Below, in pieces: positions 56,121 through 64,000 of a DNA stretch of 64,000 nt (position 1 is the stretch's first letter; the number at the start of each line of letters is the position of its first letter). The notes beneath the pieces were generated by a model. It made no database searches. It was not told where the DNA came from and saw only the letters and a program-made list of their open reading frames with translations. The DNA lies in contig NZ_AP021887.1 of NCBI RefSeq assembly GCF_009731465.1, forward strand, positions 490,001-554,000. The letters run 5' to 3'. A program made the translations under genes and the position numbers. The DNA is from Streptococcus sp. 116-D4. Lineage in GTDB: Bacteria; Bacillota; Bacilli; Lactobacillales; Streptococcaceae.

Positions 56121-57704
56121 ATGTTTTATTTTGTGCCTTCTTGGTATAGTCGACAAAGACAATGGTATGATAATACACCTTGGTGGTTTCGTGTAAATAA
56201 TCGAATGACTTTTGATGATAGTGTGAATCAAGTAAAAATGTTTTTGGAAGCAAAAGAGGAAATTGGAGTAATGATATTGAACTATCAGCCTCAACTTCGA
56301 TATTTTTTACATAATCAAGGGATTTTTGGGACTTACTATTGGTCATTTTTTGATGATATCCAGAATATCACAAGATTTTACACAAAAATGATTCATTTAA
56401 AAGACTTAAATTGGCCAAAAGGTAGTGAGTTTTTTTACAGTCCTTTTGCAGTCATTGTCCGACTAAAGGGAAAAATTTATGCTGTTGTGAACTATGCTGA
56501 AAATGGGAATATTCATTCGATATCATTTCAAAAGAATGAAAAAATAACAAAAGATTATATCTTTGATGATAGAGGATTTTTATCTAGCATTCTTTATTAC
56601 GATATAGATGGGCAAGCCCTTTATCAAGATTACTTGAACACTAATGGTATTTGGCAAGTTAGAGAGTTTCTAAAAAAAGAAAATGACTCCTCTCCTCTAC
56701 TTATGGTTAATGATTTTGCAGATAAGACTTTTAGTAAGAAGTATTATAATAGTTGGAAAGAATTGATAGAGGAGAGATTGGCAGTTTTTCAAAAAAATCA
56801 TATTAAAAATAATGATATATTTGTTGTTGCAAGCCATGAACAACATAATCAACTTATTTCAACTATATTTAAGGATTATAGAACAATTTACTCTTTTTTC
56901 GGAAATAGATTTAATTTGCAAGATTTTAAAAAGAGTCAATTAACTTTTAATGAAGCTTCTTTTGTGGTGGTCGATACTGAGCGGAATGAAAGATTATTGA
57001 AGGATTTTTTTGAAAAAATAGGATTTAAATCAATTCCAATCATGCGTCTTTCACCTTTTGATAGTCGATTACGTCTTGGACATAGTCAGACTGTTAAAGA
57101 GCAGATAATTTACTTTTTCATCGATAATATAGAGCGCGATGAACTATATTCTGTCCTAACAATTATTCTAGAATTAATGAGTTTGCGTAAGGATATTGAA
57201 CTTAGAATCGTAACATTTAGGCAGGATATTCAGTTGGATTTGTTAAAGACATGGATTATAGGATTAATTAAAACATTCCATTTTGAAGAACTCTTTTTTC
57301 AACATGTTAGTGAAGGTGAAAATGAACTAGAAGATGAACAAGAGATAGAGTTAAGTCGAATAGTGATGGATTATTTTACAAATGAAAATCAGATTATTGA
57401 ATGTCTGGATACAGCTAGGTTAGTCATTGATCTTGGGCTTGAACCAGATCTATATACACAAATTGCTAGTATTAGTGCGGGTATACCACAAATTAATCGT
57501 GTAATTTCGGACTATGTTGAACACCAAAAGAATGGATTCGTTATCAGTGAAATCAGTGATTTGTCAGCAGCAATTGAATTTTATTTTGATGGACTATCAA
57601 ACTGGAACGAAGCGCTCATCTACGCTGTTCAAAAAATGTCTGATTACACAAGCGGCAAAATAATAGATCAATGGAAGCAAATGCTAGAAAATAGGAATAG
57701 GTAA
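56121..57704 (+). CDS. asp1: Accessory Sec system protein Asp1
   Basis: A 527-residue protein that starts FYFVPSWYSRQRQWYDNTPWW, diagnostic of Asp1 (Gap1). Asp1 has a GT-B-like fold without transferase activity and, with Asp2 and Asp3, forms a complex that binds the SRRP and SecA2. The C-terminal ISAGIPQINRVISDYVEHQKN fits the glycosyltransferase-like half. Directly followed by asp2 after 4 bases. Confidence 0.93.
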   Translation: MFYFVPSWYSRQRQWYDNTPWWFRVNNRMTFDDSVNQVKMFLEAKEEIGVMILNYQPQLRYFLHNQGIFGTYYWSFFDDIQNITRFYTKMIHLKDLNWPKGSEFFYSPFAVIVRLKGKIYAVVNYAENGNIHSISFQKNEKITKDYIFDDRGFLSSILYYDIDGQALYQDYLNTNGIWQVREFLKKENDSSPLLMVNDFADKTFSKKYYNSWKELIEERLAVFQKNHIKNNDIFVVASHEQHNQLISTIFKDYRTIYSFFGNRFNLQDFKKSQLTFNEASFVVVDTERNERLLKDFFEKIGFKSIPIMRLSPFDSRLRLGHSQTVKEQIIYFFIDNIERDELYSVLTIILELMSLRKDIELRIVTFRQDIQLDLLKTWIIGLIKTFHFEELFFQHVSEGENELEDEQEIELSRIVMDYFTNENQIIECLDTARLVIDLGLEPDLYTQIASISAGIPQINRVISDYVEHQKNGFVISEISDLSAAIEFYFDGLSNWNEALIYAVQKMSDYTSGKIIDQWKQMLENRNR

Positions 57705-57708
57705 TTGG

Positions 57709-59298
57709 ATGACGATGAAGATTTTACAAATTGGCTATGTAAATTGGTCTAGCAAGGTAGAAAAACTACCAGAAGATTTAGAATGGTTTTTTTGTGAGCC
57801 AGAGAATATCCAAAATTTTTTAAAATTAGAAGAAGAAAGATTACTTGCAGAAATCCTTAAAAGCATGACGAAGCAAGATAAATCGATACAAAATCCTAAA
57901 GTTCATATTCATTTCAATGCGATTGTTATAACTGATTATCTTGAGGAAAAACAATTAGAACCTTTAATGGACACAATTGAAGCCTATAGTTTATTTTGTA
58001 GTTCAGAATTAGACCTATCTTCAGATAATCTAGATGGAATTTTTAGAAGAAAAATACTACGTAAACTGGAAAAATCAAAAGACATTTCTACTTGTATCAA
58101 TTTTTTACATCAAGTATTGTTTAGCAGTCAATATGGGGCAAAATTAAAAATACCTGAAATAGATATCAATCCAAATTTTGGAGGTATGGTACAACGGAAT
58201 GGTCATGTAAATACTCAGTTTACTGGTGATTTTGGAGAAGATTTCCAACAACTATTTACTTATAGGTATAATCTTTCAAGTTTTCCAATAGCTCTAGAAT
58301 TATGGCAGGAGTATGAAAAAGTCAAAGGCAATTGTCACATTCAGTTAATAATAACTCCAATGAGAAGGGGTAGTCTTTATGAATTAATGGACAGTATGAT
58401 TTATAATGAAGACGATCTTAAAAATTTAATTATCCTAGAATCAAATCCTGAAGAAATTGGTTTTTATGCTGTATCCATATATGCCAAAGGAGAGGGGACT
58501 CTGTCATTTGGCCCCCTTCATTGGCGATATTCACGTCAAGGTCTCGGCAACTTAGTTCTTGGAGGTGGAAGGTACAGTGATGAGAGAAGACAGGAATTTT
58601 TCTATTACTTTAATCCAGGAGATATGAAGCCACCTCTAAATGTATATTTTTCAGGGTTCAGGCCAGCTGAAGGGTTTGAAGGATTTGGAATGATGAAATC
58701 TCTAAATTCTCCGTTTCTGTTAATTGCTGATCCTAGATTGGAAGGAGGCTGTTTCTATGTTGGAACTGATCAATATGAAACAAAAGTCATTGAAGTGATA
58801 CAAAGATCATTAGACTATTTAGGATTTTCATCATCAGAGTTGATACTATCTGGCTTATCAATGGGGGCATTTGGTGCAGTATATTATGCAGCAGACCTAA
58901 ATCCTGCGGCAGTAATTGTAGGGAAGCCATTTACAAATCTTGGAGATACTGTGTCTGGATTAAAATTAAAAAGACCAGATGAATTTGAAACAAGTGCAGA
59001 CATGCTGCTGAATGTAACTCATGGTTTAACAGAAATACAAATTGATGAGTTTAACCAAAAATTATGGAAGAAATATCATAAAGCAAGCTTTAAAGATACT
59101 CAATTTGCTATAGGGTACATGAAAAACGATGATTACGATAGTTGTGCTACTCAACGTTTAACAAATTATCTTTCACAGAAAGGTGTACATATATATAGTG
59201 TAGGATATGAAGGAAGGCATAATGACAACAGTCAAGCGATTAATAAATGGTTTAAGCAACAATTTAAAAGAATTCTAGAAGATCAGTTTGGAAGGTAA
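57709..59298 (+). CDS. asp2: Accessory Sec system protein Asp2 (GlcNAc O-acetyltransferase)
   Basis: A 529-residue protein. The serine-hydrolase motif GLSMGAFG (nucleophile S384 from this start) lies in the C-terminal alpha/beta-hydrolase domain. Asp2 homologues acetylate GlcNAc on the adhesin during export and are also needed for transport. A later His near VGYEGRHND may complete the triad. The start can be ATG 57709 or the in-frame ATG at 57715. Confidence 0.92.
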   Translation: MTMKILQIGYVNWSSKVEKLPEDLEWFFCEPENIQNFLKLEEERLLAEILKSMTKQDKSIQNPKVHIHFNAIVITDYLEEKQLEPLMDTIEAYSLFCSSELDLSSDNLDGIFRRKILRKLEKSKDISTCINFLHQVLFSSQYGAKLKIPEIDINPNFGGMVQRNGHVNTQFTGDFGEDFQQLFTYRYNLSSFPIALELWQEYEKVKGNCHIQLIITPMRRGSLYELMDSMIYNEDDLKNLIILESNPEEIGFYAVSIYAKGEGTLSFGPLHWRYSRQGLGNLVLGGGRYSDERRQEFFYYFNPGDMKPPLNVYFSGFRPAEGFEGFGMMKSLNSPFLLIADPRLEGGCFYVGTDQYETKVIEVIQRSLDYLGFSSSELILSGLSMGAFGAVYYAADLNPAAVIVGKPFTNLGDTVSGLKLKRPDEFETSADMLLNVTHGLTEIQIDEFNQKLWKKYHKASFKDTQFAIGYMKNDDYDSCATQRLTNYLSQKGVHIYSVGYEGRHNDNSQAINKWFKQQFKRILEDQFGR

Positions 59299-59307
59299 GG
59301 AATGTAA

Positions 59308-59850
59308 ATGATTAAACAATTAATTGCTGAAATTTATTGGAAGGAAATAAGAAAGGGAGAGAATTATTTATATGGTTCCCAAATTAAATTCCAAGAGGAT
59401 TTAGTAAATTTTTACAATCTACGGTTCGCATCAGGAAAGCCCATCGTTATCTTTAAATCACGAACAAATTATCAAGGCGACCGCCATTCTCCTGATCTTC
59501 CTATTCTCATACAGGGAAAGAAATATCAAGTGGAGTATTTGATTGATTCAGTACCGGAACTATCCTTTTTCTTACAACTTGATTTTTTTAATCGTCAAGC
59601 TGAGCAAATTGAGTCTATCATATTGAGACAATCGGGAGAAAGTTTTATTTTCCCACAGGACACATTTACTTACACACTTACATTGATGAGTGCGGGATGT
59701 CAATCTGTTGCGTATCAAAAGATTATGATATATGACATTAATGAGGAAGGAGAAAAAGAATCAGTATTTCGTACTTGCGAGAATCGATATTTACGGGAGT
59801 TGCTTCCGAAAGATCTTGATTTAGTAAAGGACCTAGTGAAATATATTTAA
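59308..59850 (+). CDS. asp3: Accessory Sec system protein Asp3
   Basis: A 180-residue protein. KPIVIFKSRTNYQGDRHSPD and LPILIQGKKYQ are characteristic of Asp3 (Gap3), a carbohydrate-binding-module-like protein that bridges Asp1 and Asp2. The 9-base gap after asp2 and the 7-base gap before secA2 suggest one transcript. Confidence 0.9.
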   Translation: MIKQLIAEIYWKEIRKGENYLYGSQIKFQEDLVNFYNLRFASGKPIVIFKSRTNYQGDRHSPDLPILIQGKKYQVEYLIDSVPELSFFLQLDFFNRQAEQIESIILRQSGESFIFPQDTFTYTLTLMSAGCQSVAYQKIMIYDINEEGEKESVFRTCENRYLRELLPKDLDLVKDLVKYI

Positions 59851-59857
59851 TGGATAG

Positions 59858-62254
59858 ATGGAAAAAATTAAACAAAAAAAATCATTTATTAATACAATAA
59901 AATTACGTAGACTTCGACAAAAATTAGTGAAAATAAATGCATTAGAAGAATCAATGTCCCGCTTAAGCGATGAAGAACTTAAGAAGAAGACTGAAGAGTT
60001 CAAAAATCGCTTAAAGACAGGAGAAACACTGGATGATATTCTAATTGAGGCTTTTGCAGCGATTCGTGAAGCAGATCGCCGAATACTAGGCATGTTTCCA
60101 TTTGATGTTCAAGTTTTAGGAGCTTTAGCCCTTCATGAAGGTACGATTGTTGAAATGAAAACAGGAGAAGGAAAGACTCTGACTGCTACCTTACCTCTTT
60201 ATTTAAATGCTTTGGAGGGGAAGGGAACAATCCTTGTAACAACAAATGATTATCTTGCCAGACGTGATGCAATAGATATGGGTGAAGTTTATCGTTTTAT
60301 GGGATTAACTGTTGGAGTAGGCGTTTTTGACGATGATGAAGAAGTAGATTCTAATCGGAAGAAAAAAATCTACTCTTCTGATATATTGTATACGACAAGC
60401 ACTGCTCTTGGATTTGATTATTTGATAGATAATCTGGCAGGAAATGCAGAGGATAAATTTTTACGACCGTTTAACTATGTTATCGTTGATGAAGCGGATG
60501 CTGTTTTGTTAGATAGTGCACAGACACCACTTATTATCGCTGGATCACCCAGAGTTCAATCTAATCTTTATGATACAGCAGATCAATTTATTCGAACATT
60601 GAGAAAAGAGCAGGAGTTTAAATTTCTCAAAGATGAAAAAATTATCTTCTTAACTGATGAAGGCATTCGTTATGCAGAGAAATATTTTAATATTCCAAAT
60701 CTCTATGGTGAAGAATATTTTGAGCTGAATAGACATATAAATTTGGCTCTTAGAGCGCATTATTTATTTAAAAAAGATATAGATTATGTTGTAACTGAGG
60801 ATACTGTTGAGCTACTGGATAATCGTACAGGGCGAGTACTTGAAGGAACTCGTCTCCAGTCTGGAATTCACCAGGCTATTGAGACAAAAGAAAAAGTCAA
60901 AAAATCAAAGGACTCTCGTGCCATTGCTTCTGTAACGTACCAAAGTTTATTTAATATGTTTCCTAAACTATCAGGAATGACGGGGACGGGAAAAATTGCA
61001 GAGAATGAGCTGATTAGTACTTATGGGGTATCAGTAGTTGTTCTTCCAACTAACACACCTATACAAAGATTAGATTATTCAGATAAAATTTATACTACTT
61101 TACCCGAAAAATTATTTGCTACTCTTGAATTTGTTAAGGAAATCCACGAAAAACAACAACCGATTCTTTTAATTTCAGGAACAGTTGATATTGCGGAGAT
61201 ATACTCACGTATGTTATTACAAGAAAGGATTCCTCACAATGTTTTGACAGCAAAGAATATTGCTAAGGAAGCATTGATTATTGCTGAAGCAGGTCAAAAA
61301 GGCGCCGTTACAGTTGCTACTTCTCTAGCTGGGCGTGGTACAGATATTAAGTTAGGACAAGGTGTTGCAGAATTAGGCGGTTTAGCTGTCATTGGCACAG
61401 AAAGAATGCCAAATAGTAGAATTGATTGGCAGTTAAGAGGACGAGCTGGACGACAAGGGGATCCAGGTTTGAGTCAGTTTTTTGTATCCTTAGAAGATGA
61501 GTTGATTATGAATTATGCTAATAAAAGATTAAAAAAATACTTTGAAAAGCAAAATCATATAGATCGAGAGAATTATGGAAAGCCTTTAATTTCTAAACGT
61601 TTTTCTAGAATTGTAGCGCAAGCTCAACAGAAAAGCGAGGACAAGTCGGAATCTGCTCGTCAGAATACAATTAAATTTGATGAGAGCTTAAAATCACAAC
61701 GTAAGAAAATATATCATTTAAGAGATCAGCTGATTTATGGTGAAGTAAAACTCAGAGATCGTTTAGATAAATTGATGCGTGAATATATTGAAATGTATAT
61801 AGAAGATCATCGTTACATTGGATTAAACCAAAATGATTTAAAGAGATTTATTTTAGAGAATTTCACCTATCAAGTGAGATTCCTTCCAACAAGTCTAGAC
61901 TTGGACAATAGTAAACAAGTGAAGGATTATTTATTTTATCTTTATCAATTAGAGATGGAACGTAAATCTAAGCAACTAAAAACAGATTCAAAAGTGGAAG
62001 AGTTTATTCGTTTATCAATACTACGAGCAATTGATGAATGTTGGATTCAACAAGTAGACCATTTACAACAACTGAAGACATTCGTATCAATGAGACAAAT
62101 AGCCCAAAGGGATTCTATTAGTGAATACTTACGAGAATCCTTAGAATCTTATGAGGAAATGGGTAAAGAAGTGAAACAGGCCATTGTTAAAAATGTGATG
62201 CTAAGCACCATAGAAGGAAAGATAGACGATGGTTTATCAATTTATTTTGTATAA
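59858..62254 (+). CDS. secA2: Accessory translocase motor SecA2
   Basis: A 798-residue SecA paralogue. Walker A is MKTGEGKTLTA (K101 to T107), the Walker B DEAD is in IVDEADAVLL (about 210-219), and SLAGRGTDIKLGQGV plus QLRGRAGRQGDPG mark the second nucleotide-binding domain. It is shorter than housekeeping SecA and lacks the C-terminal zinc tail, as SecA2 does. The ATG has only a weak ribosome site (GGATAG), so coupling to asp3 is likely. Confidence 0.95.
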   Translation: MEKIKQKKSFINTIKLRRLRQKLVKINALEESMSRLSDEELKKKTEEFKNRLKTGETLDDILIEAFAAIREADRRILGMFPFDVQVLGALALHEGTIVEMKTGEGKTLTATLPLYLNALEGKGTILVTTNDYLARRDAIDMGEVYRFMGLTVGVGVFDDDEEVDSNRKKKIYSSDILYTTSTALGFDYLIDNLAGNAEDKFLRPFNYVIVDEADAVLLDSAQTPLIIAGSPRVQSNLYDTADQFIRTLRKEQEFKFLKDEKIIFLTDEGIRYAEKYFNIPNLYGEEYFELNRHINLALRAHYLFKKDIDYVVTEDTVELLDNRTGRVLEGTRLQSGIHQAIETKEKVKKSKDSRAIASVTYQSLFNMFPKLSGMTGTGKIAENELISTYGVSVVVLPTNTPIQRLDYSDKIYTTLPEKLFATLEFVKEIHEKQQPILLISGTVDIAEIYSRMLLQERIPHNVLTAKNIAKEALIIAEAGQKGAVTVATSLAGRGTDIKLGQGVAELGGLAVIGTERMPNSRIDWQLRGRAGRQGDPGLSQFFVSLEDELIMNYANKRLKKYFEKQNHIDRENYGKPLISKRFSRIVAQAQQKSEDKSESARQNTIKFDESLKSQRKKIYHLRDQLIYGEVKLRDRLDKLMREYIEMYIEDHRYIGLNQNDLKRFILENFTYQVRFLPTSLDLDNSKQVKDYLFYLYQLEMERKSKQLKTDSKVEEFIRLSILRAIDECWIQQVDHLQQLKTFVSMRQIAQRDSISEYLRESLESYEEMGKEVKQAIVKNVMLSTIEGKIDDGLSIYFV

Positions 62255-62263
62255 GAGGGAATA

Positions 62264-63778
62264 ATGACAATCTATAGTATTAATTTAGGGATTGGCTGGG
62301 CAAGTAGCGGTGTTGAGTATGCTCAGGCATATAGAGCACAAATTTTAAGATCACTTGGAATACCTGCTAAATTTATTTTTACAAATATGTTTCAATCAGA
62401 AAATCTGGAGCATTTTACAAAAAACATCGGATTTGAAGATAGTGAAATAATATGGTTGTATGGCTATTTTACAGATGTTAAAATTGCTGGAACTACATAT
62501 AAAAAAGAAGATTTGGAGGCTACTTTTTCACAACATCCTACAAAAAAAGAAGTGAGTTCTGATCGAAAACTTATTCGTTATTATTTTGAAAATCAAGAAC
62601 TATATATTAATGCTTCCCTCCATGGAGAGAATCAGGAATATGTACAACGAGTAGAATATGTTGTGAAAGGAAAACTGATTCGTAAAGATTACTATAGCTA
62701 TACAAAAGTATTTAGTGAATTTTATGCACCTGGAGAAAATGGGGTACAGCTCTGTAATCGTTCATTTTATAATGAAGATGGTAGTATTGCTTATGAAGAG
62801 CTTCTTTCTAATGAAAAGAGTACTTTTGTTTTTTCAAATAAAATTTGTTATGGGCTAGAAGAATTATTAGAGTTCATGCTTGAGGATCTTTCTTTGACAA
62901 AGTCTGATTTGATTTTACTTGATCGTGCGACGGGAATTGGACAAGTAGTATTTGAAAATATAGGGGCAGCGAAGTTAGCAGTAGTTATTCATGCAGAACA
63001 TTTTAATGAAAAGAATACAGATGAATATAATATTCTCTGGAATAATTATTATGAATATCAATTTACTAATGCAAATAAAGTGAATGCATTTATAACGTCT
63101 ACTGAAAGGCAAAAAATGCTTCTTGAGGAGCAATTCACACAATATACTTCTCTACATCCGAAGGTAGTAGCCATTCCAGTAGGAAGTTTAGAACAATTGA
63201 AGTTTCCTGAGCAATCTAGAAAACCTTTTTCAATAATGACAGGTTCACGTTTAGCAATAGAGAAACATATAGATTGGTTAATTGAGGGAGTAGCCTTAGC
63301 TCAGAAAAAACTACCTGAACTGACTTTTGATATATATGGTGAAGGAGGAGAGAGAAGAAAACTGACAGAGCTTTTAACTAAATTACATGCTGGGGAGTTT
63401 ATTGAGTTAAAAGGCCATAAACAGCTTGATGAAATTTATCAGAATTATGAACTATATTTAACTGCTTCAACAAGTGAAGGGTTTGGTTTGACGTTAATGG
63501 AAGCAGTTGGCTCAGGACTTCCTATTATTGGTTTTGATGTGCCATATGGAAATCAAACATTTGTTTATTCTGGAGAAAATGGTCTATTAATTGAGCGTCC
63601 TAAAGGGGATGACCGTTCTCGTATTGCACAAGCTTTTGCAGATTCGATATATGAATATTTCACTAAGTTTAACAAAACTGATGCACAACAATATTCTTAT
63701 CATATTGCAGAGGACTATAAGCATGAAAAATTAGTTGAAAGATGGAAAGATTTTATAGAAGAGGTTTTACATGATTAG
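62264..63778 (+). CDS. gtfA: Glycosyltransferase GtfA (Gtf1), O-GlcNAc transferase subunit
   Basis: A 504-residue GT4 family enzyme. It starts TIYSINLGIGWASSGVEYAQ, has FIELKGHKQLDEIYQNYELY and the retaining-GT motif TSEGFGLTLMEAVGSGLPI near the C-terminus. GtfA in complex with GtfB adds the first GlcNAc to Ser/Thr of the adhesin before export. It follows secA2 by 9 bases and overlaps gtfB by 8, so the two subunits are likely made together. Confidence 0.94.
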   Translation: MTIYSINLGIGWASSGVEYAQAYRAQILRSLGIPAKFIFTNMFQSENLEHFTKNIGFEDSEIIWLYGYFTDVKIAGTTYKKEDLEATFSQHPTKKEVSSDRKLIRYYFENQELYINASLHGENQEYVQRVEYVVKGKLIRKDYYSYTKVFSEFYAPGENGVQLCNRSFYNEDGSIAYEELLSNEKSTFVFSNKICYGLEELLEFMLEDLSLTKSDLILLDRATGIGQVVFENIGAAKLAVVIHAEHFNEKNTDEYNILWNNYYEYQFTNANKVNAFITSTERQKMLLEEQFTQYTSLHPKVVAIPVGSLEQLKFPEQSRKPFSIMTGSRLAIEKHIDWLIEGVALAQKKLPELTFDIYGEGGERRKLTELLTKLHAGEFIELKGHKQLDEIYQNYELYLTASTSEGFGLTLMEAVGSGLPIIGFDVPYGNQTFVYSGENGLLIERPKGDDRSRIAQAFADSIYEYFTKFNKTDAQQYSYHIAEDYKHEKLVERWKDFIEEVLHD

Positions 63779-64000
63779 GTTGTTTGAATGGCTAACACAA
63801 GAATCTTTGGATCTACATTATTCTCTTGAGGAATCTGGCATCCATGGAACCAGTGTGGTTTTAAATGATGATGGTTTTTTACCAGCAGGAATTATTTCAC
63901 CTTATACTTTTTTTTGTGAAGTTGAAATGGATGGCGGAGCACTTTATTTCAATCAATTGGAAGTTCCTTCTCTTTGGCAGATAACAGGAACGAATATAGA
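63771..64000 (+). CDS. gtfB: Glycosyltransferase-stabilising protein GtfB (Gtf2), 5' part
   Basis: The frame opens at ATG 63771 inside the end of gtfA and runs to the window edge. It reads MIRLFEWLTQESLDLHYSLE, then LPAGIISPYTFFCEVE and the N-terminal LYFNQLEVPSLWQITG of GtfB/Gtf2. GtfB is the co-activating subunit that recognises partly glycosylated adhesin. About 76 codons are visible; the rest is beyond the window. Confidence 0.88.
   Translation, partial: MIRLFEWLTQESLDLHYSLEESGIHGTSVVLNDDGFLPAGIISPYTFFCEVEMDGGALYFNQLEVPSLWQITGTNI

Overview
The window reads as the chromosome of a mitis-group streptococcus, most likely Streptococcus mitis or a close relative of S. pneumoniae. Low G+C, pneumococcal-type BOX and RUP repeats, a division cluster with pneumococcal gene order (pbp2B-recR-ddl-murF, ftsA-ftsZ-ylmEFGH-divIVA-ileS, gpmA), and near-pneumococcal NanB, PsaA and PBP2b sequences support this. 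The species call is inference from remembered protein sequences.

Layout. (1) 1-2.4 kb: end of recG, a repeat-rich gap with BOX and a RUP nested in a RUP, and an Rpn-family nuclease gene beside a fragment of itself. (2) 2.4-13.5 kb: one compact sialic-acid unit, nanE-yhcH-satABC-nanB-oxidoreductase-nanA-nanK, with a CcpA-type cre on its promoter and a convergent RpiR regulator (nanR). A relB/relE-type toxin-antitoxin pair sits between nanK and nanR, flanked by two identical 35-bp copies of the shared terminator. (3) 13.7-29.3 kb: cell-wall and division genes. PBP2b carries Pro412 and Ala446 (the latter next to the SSN motif). A small extra divIVA-like gene precedes divIVA, and ileS has a T-box leader. 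(4) 29.4-39.5 kb: a small membrane-protein ORF whose first residues are BOX-derived, gpmA, an ABC exporter pair, tpx (psaD), the psaBCA manganese operon with a PsaR-type operator, and pepO. (5) 39.5-64 kb: an AT-rich serine-rich-repeat glycoprotein (SRRP) island. It holds three upstream glycosyltransferase genes plus a Gtf3-like gene, a 3321-residue Fap1-type adhesin, the accessory secretion genes secY2-asp1-asp2-asp3-secA2, and gtfA/gtfB (gtfB cut by the window end).

How it fits together. NanB would release 2,7-anhydro-Neu5Ac, SatABC would import it, the oxidoreductase would convert it to Neu5Ac, and NanA, NanK and NanE would feed it towards amino-sugar metabolism. The SRRP island encodes a surface adhesin, the O-glycosylation enzymes that modify its Ser-rich repeats, and its dedicated SecA2/SecY2 exporter. 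Fap1/SRRP family adhesins often bind host glycans, so the window may link scavenging and adhesion, but that link is inference.

The least ordinary items are the mini-DivIVA gene, the TA cassette between duplicated terminators, the (AT)14 tract just upstream of the adhesin promoter, the size and repeat architecture of the adhesin, and the BOX-derived N-terminus.
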